The notes beneath the pieces are model-generated. The model ran no database searches. It had not been told where the DNA came from and was given only the letters and a program-made list of their open reading frames with translations. Shown here piece by piece: positions 26,719 to 33,685 of a DNA stretch of 36,631 nucleotides (positions are counted from its first letter, which is position 1; the number at the start of each line of letters is the position of its first letter). Location: contig PAEP01000015.1 of NCBI GenBank assembly GCA_002700765.1, forward strand, positions 18,305-54,935, written 5' to 3'. The DNA is from Synechococcus sp. MED850. GTDB taxonomy: Bacteria > Cyanobacteriota > Cyanobacteriia > PCC-6307 > Cyanobiaceae. A program made the position numbers and the translations under genes.

Positions 26719-27039
26719 TCACACCAGCTCATCTTCCTTTGTGTACCAGCGCCATTGGGTTGGTTTGTCCCAAGTGCTTTCCAGGATGTCGCCTGCAATT
26801 CCCCATACTCCACTGGCGATCGTCTCTCCGCTGCTGTTTGCAGATTACGTCGGCTCAAACGGACTGAACATTCTTGGCATTCGCCATGCTGACAAGTTCA
26901 GAGCCAGTGTGGAAACGCCCTGCTGATGCATAAACATCTCATCGCCGATTCTCTGAGCAAACTTGTTGTTCAGTGGCTTCGTCACCAATGGCGGGGTATT
27001 TGTTCTAAAAACACCATCCAGAGCAAAGAGTGGAGTCCT
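26719..27039 (-). pseudogene. Possible decayed small gene (minus strand, one in-frame stop)
   Basis: The minus-strand frame from 27039 to 26719 has 107 codons with one internal stop (TAA at 26845-26847) and a final TGA at 26719-26721. The 64 codons before the internal stop read like protein (VFRTNTPPLVTKPLNNKFAQ, then IGDEMFMHQQGVSTLALNL and SAWRMPRMFSPFEPT). The part after it also does (ASGVWGIAGDILESTW, then DKPTQWRWYTKEDELV). I recognise no family. There is no good start codon at the N-terminus, so if real it is truncated as well as interrupted. A plus-strand frame overlaps it (26741-26926), and at most one is real. This is a weak call. Confidence 0.25.
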
Positions 27040-27280
27040 CTAAGCAATCACACTTGACCGATGTGAACCTCGACACTCATGCCATCCTTGCATCACTGTA
27101 GGAGCTGTTGTTTATCCTTAGAGCAAAGGATGCCGATAGTTCTGTTAATTGGCTTTGTCTCGGTGTTTAGAAGCTTGAAGAACCTGGGGTGACTGAGTGA
27201 GCGATGAATTGATCGTATCGCATACGCGGATAAAACCATGTATCCAAATTTGTGGTTGATGCCATTGTTTAAGTGACTGT

Positions 27281-27297
27281 TTCAACCTCAGGTTGAA
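27281..27297. repeat. Inverted repeat TTCAACC/GGTTGAA upstream of the DUF1330 gene
   Basis: A 7-bp perfect stem with a 3-base centre, about 110 bases before the DUF1330 start. It could be an operator-like palindrome. No regulator is identified. Confidence 0.4.
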
Positions 27298-27408
27298 TGA
27301 TCAGTGTGTTCCACGCTACCAGTGGAGCCTCCAGATGTTGCGTTCCTCTGATCAAGAGAAAGCGCCAGCGCGAATAATGATTTAATTGAAGGTGTCGATT
27401 TAATTGAG

Positions 27409-27723
27409 ATGCAAAAGGGCTACATGGTCGTTACAGGTGTTGTGCACGACCCAACCGATTACATGAAGTATGTCGAAGCGGTGGTGAATCTTGTGAATGC
27501 AGCCGGTGGTCAGTGGCTGGTCCGCAACCCTGAATCTGACGTTCGCGAGGGAGGTCACGGTCATTTGACGGCAGTTGTTGAGTGGCCCTCGCTGCAAATC
27601 GCTCAGGCGGCTTACGACTCTCCTGAGTACCAAGAGATCAAAAAATTACGTATGAATGGCAACTCTTCTCTCAGTTTTTCCATCGTTGAAGGATGCGATC
27701 CAGATGGCGGACTTGAAAATTGA
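27409..27723 (+). CDS. DUF1330-domain small protein
   Basis: This 104-residue protein matches DUF1330, a dimeric alpha-beta barrel family. It starts MQKGYMVVTGVVHDPTDYMKYVEAV, then AAGGQWLVRN, VVEWPSLQIAQAAYDSPEYQEIKKLR and a final FSIVEGCD. The pattern matches the family from its first strand, so the ATG at 27409 is right. Its biochemical role is not known. No signal peptide is seen. It lies alone between AT-rich gaps beside tRNA-Leu(CAG), the same kind of setting as the ABM protein beside tRNA-Ser, and probably belongs to the accessory genome. Confidence 0.85.
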   Translation: MQKGYMVVTGVVHDPTDYMKYVEAVVNLVNAAGGQWLVRNPESDVREGGHGHLTAVVEWPSLQIAQAAYDSPEYQEIKKLRMNGNSSLSFSIVEGCDPDGGLEN

Positions 27724-27726
27724 TGC

Positions 27727-27957
27727 GTAGACATTGATTGCATATTGACGGGGAGTTACGCAATAAGTAGATGCAACTGATTCAATTCAGCGCAGATTCA
27801 GCGCATTAATGATCTGTTGCTTCTGCATAAGATTTAGGCCCTAGGAACACGGGTTAAACGTTAAGACAATGTTTAGGTGCTGTATGGGCTGCAGTTGCAT
27901 GAGCTCAACCCACTGCTTCCGAACTAACTTGATGGTTGTGACCGAGACCACCCTCTG
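27727..27957. other. AT-rich gap with a tandem repeat
   Basis: No gene is seen. The 10-base sequence ATTCAGCGCA occurs twice, at 27785-27794 and 27796-27805, one base apart. The next gene starts at 27958 without a clear Shine-Dalgarno. Confidence 0.45.
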
Positions 27958-28206
27958 ATGATCGTTCTCAAGATTTCCAATGCGTCTGAGCTGGTGGCAT
28001 CAAAGGTTGGGAAATTTCTTGAACGGTTGACACCAGATTCCGTTGATCACAACGCTGTTGAAGATCAGGTGATCAAAAAAATGGTTGAAAATCTTGCGGC
28101 CGAGGGGCTGAAAGGAGAAATCGCCTCGATTCGCGGTCTTGATTTCCATGGTGATGAGCTCTCCGTCACAGAGGGGCTCAAGGTTCGTCGGCATTCCAGC
28201 TTCTAA
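27958..28206 (+). CDS. Small hypothetical protein (82 residues)
   Basis: This short protein reads as a single soluble domain: MIVLKISNASELVASKVGKF, then LERLTPDSVDHNAVEDQVIKKMVENLAAEGLKGEI and ELSVTEGLKVRRHSSF. It is acidic in the middle with a basic tail. No membrane segment or known motif is visible. The coding-like composition and the 21-base gap to the SpoU gene on the same strand support a real gene co-transcribed with it. I do not recognise the family. The ATG at 27958 has no clear ribosome site. Confidence 0.75.
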   Translation: MIVLKISNASELVASKVGKFLERLTPDSVDHNAVEDQVIKKMVENLAAEGLKGEIASIRGLDFHGDELSVTEGLKVRRHSSF

Positions 28207-28227
28207 GCATTAACGGCTCGATCCACG

Positions 28228-29076
28228 TTGTTTCTCCGACCGATCACCAGTCGTCGCAACCCTTTGGTGAAACGGCTCAAAGAGCTCTCCTCCCGCCAGG
28301 GTCGCGAGCGCGAAGGACGGGTTCTCCTTGAGGGCACCCATCTGCTTGAGGAGGTGATCCGCCTACAACCTTCGGCCTTTGACGTGGTTGCAACGTCGCG
28401 TTGGCTTGAGCGGAACGACCATCTGGTGGCGTCGTTGCCGATCGGCACCACGATTCAGCCGGTGTCCGATGAGGTTCTCGAGGCGGCTCTGACAACGGTC
28501 AGCCCGGATGGTGTGGCTTGTCTCTTCCCCTTGACGAGCTTGCCGGAACCGCCTGCATCCCCTTCATTTCTTCTTGCTTTGGATCGAATTCAAGATCCCG
28601 GCAATCTGGGCACCATTCTGCGAACAGCCCTGGCGGCTGATACGGATGTTGTGCTCCTGGGATCCGGAGCCGATCCCCTCAGTCCCAAGGTGCTTCGCTC
28701 ATCCGCTGGAACCCTGCTCCAGCTCCCGCACAAACGGTTTGGCCCTGGGGAGCACGAGGCCGTGATCCTGCTCGAGCAACAATTGAGCCACCTGGCGCGT
28801 CGCGGTCATCAGGTGGTCGCCACGCTTGTCCCTGGGGCCTCTGGCGCACTGACTCCCATTCCTTACTGGGATTTGGATTGGACACGCCCGACCGTGCTGG
28901 TTCTCGGAACAGAAGGTGCCGGACTGCATCCACGTCTTCAGGCGCAGTGCACCCATGCCGTCACGCTCCCTCACAGCGAGCGGGTTGAATCCTTGAATGT
29001 GGCGGCTTGCGCGGTGCCGCTGCTGCTGGAGCGCCGAAGAGCGACAATGACCGCCACATCGCAGCAGCACGGGTGA
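28228..29076 (+). CDS. RNA 2'-O-methyltransferase, SpoU/TrmH family
   Basis: This 282-residue SPOUT enzyme has an N-terminal substrate-binding segment (ITSRRNPLVKRLKELSSRQGR...VLLEGTHLLEEVI) and the knotted SAM-binding domain: LALDRIQDPGNLGTILRTA, VLLGSGADPLSPKVLRSSAG, VLVLGTEGAGLHP and LPHSERVESLNVAAC. Such enzymes methylate a 2'-OH in rRNA or tRNA; the target is not decided here. The start is TTG at 28228. Its stop overlaps the GTG of lpd (GTGA), so the two are probably translationally coupled. Confidence 0.92.
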   Translation: MFLRPITSRRNPLVKRLKELSSRQGREREGRVLLEGTHLLEEVIRLQPSAFDVVATSRWLERNDHLVASLPIGTTIQPVSDEVLEAALTTVSPDGVACLFPLTSLPEPPASPSFLLALDRIQDPGNLGTILRTALAADTDVVLLGSGADPLSPKVLRSSAGTLLQLPHKRFGPGEHEAVILLEQQLSHLARRGHQVVATLVPGASGALTPIPYWDLDWTRPTVLVLGTEGAGLHPRLQAQCTHAVTLPHSERVESLNVAACAVPLLLERRRATMTATSQQHG

Positions 29077-30515
29077 GCGACGCCAGCTTCGACTTCGACG
29101 TCATCGTGATTGGCGCCGGCTACGGCGGCTTTGATGCCGCCAAGCATGCCGCCGAACACGGTCTCCGGACGGCGATTATCGAGTCGCGTGACATGGGTGG
29201 TACCTGCGTGAACCGCGGTTGCGTTCCCTCCAAGGCCCTGCTCGCCGCGAGCGGCAAGGTGCGTGAGCTGGGCGATAACAAGCATCTGTCCAGCTTTGGA
29301 ATCCACGCTGCACCGGTTCGGTTTGAGCGCCAGAAAATCGCCGATCACGCCAACCAGCTTGTGCAGACGATCCGCACGAATCTCACCAAAACCCTTGAAC
29401 GCGCTGGTGTGACGATCCTGCGCGGCCATGGTCGCCTGGAGGGGCCCCAACGGGTGGGCTTAAGGGAGCCGAGTGGTGTTGACCGTGTGCTGAGCGCCAG
29501 AGATGTGATTCTTGCCACCGGTTCCGATCCCTTCGTCCCCCCTGGAATTGAGACCGACGGCCGCACGGTGTTCACCAGTGATGAAGCGATCAATCTGGAG
29601 TGGCTTCCCCGTTGGATCGCGATCATCGGCAGCGGCTACATCGGCCTCGAGTTCGCTGATGTGTACACCGCGCTGGGCTGCGAGGTGACGATGATCGAGG
29701 CCCTCGATCGGGTGATGCCCACCTTCGATCCCGATATCGCCAAGATCGCTTCCCGCAACTTGATTGACGGTCGGGATATCGATGCCCGCTCCGGTGTTCT
29801 GGCCAGCAAGGTGACGCCTGGGTGCCCCGTTCGCATCGATCTCGCTGATTTCAGCAGCCGTGAGCTGGTGGAGACCCTTGAAGTTGATGCCGTGTTGGTG
29901 GCCACCGGTCGGGTGCCCAGCAGCAAAGGACTCAATCTTGCGTCGATGGCGATTGAAACCAACCGCGGCTTCGTGCCCATCGACGATGCGATGCGGGTGC
30001 TGGTGAACGACCAACCCGTACCCCATCTCTGGGCTGTTGGTGATGTGACCGGCAAGCTGATGCTCGCGCACACGGCTGCAGCGCAGGGAACGGTGGCGAT
30101 CGACAACATTCTTGGTCATGACCGCCGCATCGATTACCGCAGCATTCCTGCGGCCACCTTCACCCACCCGGAGATCAGTTCCGTTGGGCTGACAGAGGCC
30201 GATGCCCGGGACCTGGCCGGAAAGGATGGCTTCCAGCTTGGATCCGTTCGCAGTTATTTCAAAGCCAACTCCAAGGCTCTTGCCGAACTGGAGAGCGATG
30301 GCCTGATGAAATTGCTGTTCAACAAAAGCAGTGGAGAGGTGCTCGGCGCCCACATCTATGGCTTGCATGCCGCTGATCTGATCCAGGAAGTGGCCAATGC
30401 CGTGGCCCGGCGTCAGAGCGTGCGACAGCTGTCGACCGAGGTGCACACCCACCCCACCCTGAGCGAAGTGGTGGAAGTGGCTTACAAGCAAGCCGCTGCG
30501 CAGCTTGTGAGCTGA
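29073..30515 (+). CDS. lpd: Dihydrolipoyl dehydrogenase (E3)
   Basis: This 480-residue flavoprotein reoxidises lipoyl groups of the pyruvate dehydrogenase complex and the glycine cleavage system. The FAD motif is VIVIGAGYGGFDAAKHAAE. The redox disulfide is GGTCVNRGCVPSKALL. The NAD domain is IAIIGSGYIGLEFADVY. The interface His-Pro-Glu motif appears in the C-terminal EVHTHPTLSEVVEVAY. The GTG at 29073 (VSDASFDFDVIVIG) overlaps the SpoU stop by 4 bases. An upstream in-frame start at 29007 lies inside the methyltransferase gene and has no family support. Confidence 0.96.
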   Translation: MSDASFDFDVIVIGAGYGGFDAAKHAAEHGLRTAIIESRDMGGTCVNRGCVPSKALLAASGKVRELGDNKHLSSFGIHAAPVRFERQKIADHANQLVQTIRTNLTKTLERAGVTILRGHGRLEGPQRVGLREPSGVDRVLSARDVILATGSDPFVPPGIETDGRTVFTSDEAINLEWLPRWIAIIGSGYIGLEFADVYTALGCEVTMIEALDRVMPTFDPDIAKIASRNLIDGRDIDARSGVLASKVTPGCPVRIDLADFSSRELVETLEVDAVLVATGRVPSSKGLNLASMAIETNRGFVPIDDAMRVLVNDQPVPHLWAVGDVTGKLMLAHTAAAQGTVAIDNILGHDRRIDYRSIPAATFTHPEISSVGLTEADARDLAGKDGFQLGSVRSYFKANSKALAELESDGLMKLLFNKSSGEVLGAHIYGLHAADLIQEVANAVARRQSVRQLSTEVHTHPTLSEVVEVAYKQAAAQLVS

Positions 30516-30592
30516 TGGCTCCATCCTCATGACGGCATCACAAGCGTTTGCCTTCATCCTTTCCATCCCCACCGTTCCAGTTACCCACTGCC

Positions 30593-31477
30593 ATGGAGAT
30601 TCGCCGTCGCCCCCCCAACCCCAAGGTTCGTGTTGCGCATCTGGAGTACGCCGTTCCCCATGACGACGGGGAACCACGCCACATTCTCGAAAAGATCGTC
30701 TGGGAGAAGGACCGTGAAGTGGAGGCAGCCCGTCAACGGGTGCCCCTTGACACGTTGAAACAACAGATCGCCAAGTTGCCGGCGACGCGTGATTTTTCAG
30801 GGGCACTTCGCGGTTCGGAGATCAAGCCTGCTGTGATCGCGGAGGTGAAGAAAGCCAGCCCGAGCAAGGGGGTGATCCGTGAGGATTTCGACCCTGTGGC
30901 CATTGCCAAGGCCTATGCCGCTGGCGGGGCGAGCTGCCTGTCCGTGCTGACGGACAAGACCTTTTTTCAGGGCGGCTTCGATGTGCTGGTGGATGTTCGT
31001 CAGGCCGTGGATCTCCCTCTGCTCTGCAAGGAATTCATCCTCAGCCCATATCAGCTGTTCCAAGCCAGAGCCGCTGGGGCCGATGCTGTTCTGCTGATTG
31101 CAGCGATCCTGACGGATCAGGATCTGCAGTACCTCCAGAAGGCAGCCATTGGGCTGGGATTGTCTGTACTGGTGGAGGTTCACGATGCTGAGGAGCTTGA
31201 GCGCATCCTGGCGATTGGTGGATTTGCTCTGATTGGAATCAACAACAGAGATCTCACCAACTTTGAAACCGATCTGGCCACCACAGAGCAGTTGATGAAG
31301 CTCCACGGGGATCGATTGGCCCAGAGCGGCGCTTTGATCGTCAGTGAATCAGGGCTGTTCAACCGTTCCGATCTCGATCGCGTCAAGGCGGCTGGCGCTG
31401 AAGCTGTGCTGGTCGGTGAAGCTCTGATGCGCCAGGAGGACATTCAGTCCGGGTTGGAGCAGTTGATCGGGGGTTGA
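30593..31477 (+). CDS. trpC: Indole-3-glycerol-phosphate synthase
   Basis: TrpC closes the indole ring in tryptophan synthesis. The 294-residue TIM barrel has [100 protein letters not shown] and VSESGLF, including the catalytic lysines and glutamates. The ATG at 30593 ([14 protein letters not shown]) gives a typical cyanobacterial N-terminal extension. It lies 77 bases after lpd on the same strand and converges on the Mrp operon with 19 bases between stops. Confidence 0.96.
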   Translation: MEIRRRPPNPKVRVAHLEYAVPHDDGEPRHILEKIVWEKDREVEAARQRVPLDTLKQQIAKLPATRDFSGALRGSEIKPAVIAEVKKASPSKGVIREDFDPVAIAKAYAAGGASCLSVLTDKTFFQGGFDVLVDVRQAVDLPLLCKEFILSPYQLFQARAAGADAVLLIAAILTDQDLQYLQKAAIGLGLSVLVEVHDAEELERILAIGGFALIGINNRDLTNFETDLATTEQLMKLHGDRLAQSGALIVSESGLFNRSDLDRVKAAGAEAVLVGEALMRQEDIQSGLEQLIGG

Positions 31478-31496
31478 TGGTTGTGTTTCGGCCGTT

Positions 31497-32213
31497 TCAG
31501 ATCAGTTGATTGACGCCGAGGAAGCGTTGGATCATTCCCCAGGAACCCAACGTCACCTTGATCCCCACCAGAACGTTGAGGACCGGCAACATGCCTCCGC
31601 TGAGCAGCTGGCCATAGACGCCCATCGGCAGCTGCAGTCCCTCCATGATCAGGCAGCTCAGAACGATGAACACCAAGACGGCTGATTCCTCCAAGACTCC
31701 GGCATGGAGCTGGCGGTATTGACGTTTGGCTTCATTCGAGCCGCCCACCAGCAGAACCAGGGCGATTGCTGTTCCACCCGCAACGCCCGCCGCGAACCCA
31801 CCGCCTGGGCTGAGATGCCCCCGAAGCGCCAATTCCACTGCGATCAATCCGTTCAGAACGGCCGCGATCCTGAACTGCATCGTCACGGCAAGGTCATCGG
31901 ACGTGCTGGGTTCTCCGGAGGAGCGCCTCTCCCGAATGAGTGCATGAACACCCAGTGAGGCCAGCGTGAACACGATCACCTCGCCGACGGTGTCGTACAA
32001 GCGCAGATCAAGGATGATCGGCGTGACCACATTCGGGACGCCACCCACGGGCACAAGGGCCTGGGCCGTCATCGGGCCAAGCGCGGCTTCGGAGAATTCC
32101 CCCGACAACACAGCGATCAGTTGGCCGGTGATCAGCAGCACCCCCAGAAGTGCTGCTCCACCACACAGCTTGCGCAGGTTCAGCAGCATCGGTGCAGAGC
32201 GATCGGTTGGCAT
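31497..32213 (-). CDS. mrpB: Mrp-type Na+/H+ antiporter subunit B (MnhB domain)
   Basis: This 238-residue protein has several membrane helices and the MnhB domain. It starts MLLNLRKLCGGAALLGVLLITG, continues through VTPIILDLRLYDTVGEVIVFTLASLGVHAL, and has the conserved RGHLSPGGGFAAGVAGG block. It is a subunit of the multi-gene Mrp complex that exports Na+ for H+. Its ATG shares one base with the stop of the DUF4040 gene (TGATG), so coupling is likely. It is the last gene of the seven-gene operon and converges on trpC. Confidence 0.88.
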   Translation of the reverse strand: MPTDRSAPMLLNLRKLCGGAALLGVLLITGQLIAVLSGEFSEAALGPMTAQALVPVGGVPNVVTPIILDLRLYDTVGEVIVFTLASLGVHALIRERRSSGEPSTSDDLAVTMQFRIAAVLNGLIAVELALRGHLSPGGGFAAGVAGGTAIALVLLVGGSNEAKRQYRQLHAGVLEESAVLVFIVLSCLIMEGLQLPMGVYGQLLSGGMLPVLNVLVGIKVTLGSWGMIQRFLGVNQLI

Positions 32214-32731
32214 CAGTGGTGGGCCTCTTCAGGAGGTAGAGGGCGTTGTGGATCCAGTTCAAGTCGCAGAACGGACACAGCATCGGGATCCAGTTTCTGC
32301 AGATGACTGAGCAGAGATGGATGCCGCATCAGCAGTGCACCATCGGGTTGCAGCACGGCATGGATCTGAAGCGGATCGTCCTGCAGCTCGTTCGGACCCA
32401 GAAGTTGAAGTTCAAGCCCGGTGGGCTGCAGCAATGTCGTGAGCTGGCGTTGCCGCTCTTCCGTCAGTAGCGCGTCGACGCTTTGCACCAAGCGGAAACG
32501 ACCTGTGGATCGGATGGCCACCGCATAGAGGATGGTGGAGAGAATCGTGCCAACCAAGGCCTCGGTCATCGCTACATCGGCTGCGCCGTAGGCGGCGAAC
32601 AGCAACGTGGCAAATCCACCCAGAGCGCTGCGCAGAGCCAGCGCCTTCCACGGATCTCTGGAGCGGACGACGGCCATCCCCACAAGAGGCAGCCCAAGCA
32701 GTGGTGGCAGAAGAACGGCATCACTGGTCAT
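32213..32731 (-). CDS. DUF4040-type Mrp subunit (free-standing MrpA C-terminal part) with a soluble tail
   Basis: This 172-residue protein has about three N-terminal helices (LPPLLGLPLVGMAVV; LRSALGGFATLLFAAYGAADVAMTEALVGTILSTILYAVAI) with the acidic ADVAMTEA segment of DUF4040, normally at the C-terminus of MrpA. The last 90 or so residues (SVDALLTEERQRQLTTLLQP, then LQIHAVLQPDGALLMRHPSL) look soluble, are rich in Leu and Gln, and are not something I recognise from Mrp proteins. It overlaps mrpG by 4 bases and mrpB by 1. The domain call is reasonable; the tail's role is unknown. Confidence 0.75.
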   Translation of the reverse strand: MTSDAVLLPPLLGLPLVGMAVVRSRDPWKALALRSALGGFATLLFAAYGAADVAMTEALVGTILSTILYAVAIRSTGRFRLVQSVDALLTEERQRQLTTLLQPTGLELQLLGPNELQDDPLQIHAVLQPDGALLMRHPSLLSHLQKLDPDAVSVLRLELDPQRPLPPEEAHH

Positions 32732-33033
32732 GTTGAGCTCTCCTCATCGGTGCTGTGCGGATCACTTGCTGCGGCGTGACCGAGCACCACGCTGAATGTG
32801 GTGTTCCAGAGCAGCAGGCAAAACAGACTGATCAGCAGCAGCGGCCATTCCCGATTGAGCCGCAACAGCAGGCCGACCACGATCAGAGCAGAACCGATCG
32901 TGTCTCCAACGGTGAGGGCGTGCAGGCGAAAGAAGATGGAGCGCTGGCTCAGAAGCGGAACCGTTGCCCAGAACCAGAACAACACTCCGATGCCGATCAC
33001 AACATTGCTGATCGATTGCAGGGCGGATGTCAT
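32728..33033 (-). CDS. mrpG: Mrp-type antiporter subunit G
   Basis: This 101-residue membrane protein has three helices and the MnhG pattern: VVIGIGVLFWFWATVPLL, RSIFFRLHALTVGDTIGSALIVVGLLLRL and ISLFCLLLWNTTFSVVLGHAA. Length matches the family. It overlaps mrpF and the DUF4040 gene by 4 bases each. Confidence 0.88.
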   Translation of the reverse strand: MTSALQSISNVVIGIGVLFWFWATVPLLSQRSIFFRLHALTVGDTIGSALIVVGLLLRLNREWPLLLISLFCLLLWNTTFSVVLGHAAASDPHSTDEESST

Positions 33034-33284
33034 CGCTCCACTCCCGTGATCTTCGCCAGCAGCACCAGCCCGGCATCACCGGTGATCAGGTTGATCACGG
33101 CCACCAGACCGATCATCCAGTCATCGCGCAGAACGGACAGCACCAGCAGCACCAGGGTGAGCCGGATCGAGAGGCTGCCAAGGCATGCCAGACGCGTCTG
33201 GCGACAGGCGGTCATGGTCAGCGCCACCGTCACCAGCAGTGCCGCCACCTCCATCAATTCCAGCAGGATGTCAATGGTGCTCAT
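33030..33284 (-). CDS. mrpF: Mrp-type antiporter subunit F
   Basis: This 84-residue protein has the MnhF layout of three short helices, with a middle block LGSLSIRLTLVLLVLSVLRDDW and LVAVINLITGDAGLVLLAKI. Its 4-base overlaps with mrpE (at 33281-33284) and mrpG (33030-33033) place it firmly in the operon. Very short subunits are hard to call alone, but the neighbours fix the identity. Confidence 0.83.
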   Translation of the reverse strand: MSTIDILLELMEVAALLVTVALTMTACRQTRLACLGSLSIRLTLVLLVLSVLRDDWMIGLVAVINLITGDAGLVLLAKITGVER

Positions 33285-33685
33285 CGGCTTGTCTCCACAT
33301 GCAGCGTGATGCCCTCATCACTGCTGCTGAGCACCAGTGTTCTTGGCGTCAAGGCCAACAGAACCACCCAGGAGAACTGCAGCAGGGGATCCCGTGTGGT
33401 CCATGCTGGCCATGGCTCCTTCCTGATCACGCTGCGACTGCGAAATCCCTGGCTGACCATGGATGAGGCCTCGGCCATGGCCTGAAGCAGGGTTCTGGGG
33501 GTGGCTATCAACAGCGCGATGATTCCTTGGATCGGCACGCGCCTTGTGCTGATCGGTGGCATCAGAACGGCAACAAGCCCTCCGATCAGCAGATTCCCTG
33601 GGGAGAAAGACCGGGTGATCAGGATCCAGAAGATCAGGATCGAGAGGATCTGCGGTGGTTGGTAAAAACTGGCAGGGATTTTCAT
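33281..33685 (-). CDS. mrpE: Mrp-type antiporter subunit E
   Basis: This 134-residue protein has two N-terminal helices (ILSILIFWILITRSF; NLLIGGLVAVLMPP) and the MnhE C-terminal pattern LQFSWVVLLALTPRTLVLSSSDEGITLHVE, including the TPGT-like turn (here TPRT). It overlaps mrpD and mrpF by 4 bases each. Confidence 0.85.
   Translation of the reverse strand: MKIPASFYQPPQILSILIFWILITRSFSPGNLLIGGLVAVLMPPISTRRVPIQGIIALLIATPRTLLQAMAEASSMVSQGFRSRSVIRKEPWPAWTTRDPLLQFSWVVLLALTPRTLVLSSSDEGITLHVETSR

Larger units (their letters stand above)
26205..27408. other. AT-richer stretch of 1.2 kb without a clear gene
   Basis: This is the longest gene-free stretch in the window. It is visibly richer in A and T than its surroundings. 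Short open frames occur on both strands but none has a strong start or a known motif. Inverted repeats are present at 26450-26470 (TCATCACA/TGTGATGA), 27114-27131 (ATCCTT/AAGGAT) and 27281-27297 (TTCAACC/GGTTGAA). A degraded-looking minus-strand frame at 26719-27039 is listed separately. It may be relic accessory DNA beside a tRNA, or it may hold an RNA gene that I cannot name. Confidence 0.6.

Noticed and set aside
26755..26835. Transposase-like RRSPVEYG in a minus-strand frame, as at the end of IS3-type transposases
   Set aside because: Only a handful of residues match, with no DDE catalytic residues or terminal inverted repeats nearby.
26741..26926. Small plus-strand frame in the AT-rich block
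   Set aside because: It has no ribosome site or known motif and overlaps a minus-strand frame that reads slightly more like protein. Neither is firm.
29460..30806. Long open frame on the minus strand (over 440 codons)
   Set aside because: It is antisense to lpd and the start of trpC, both of which carry clear family motifs.
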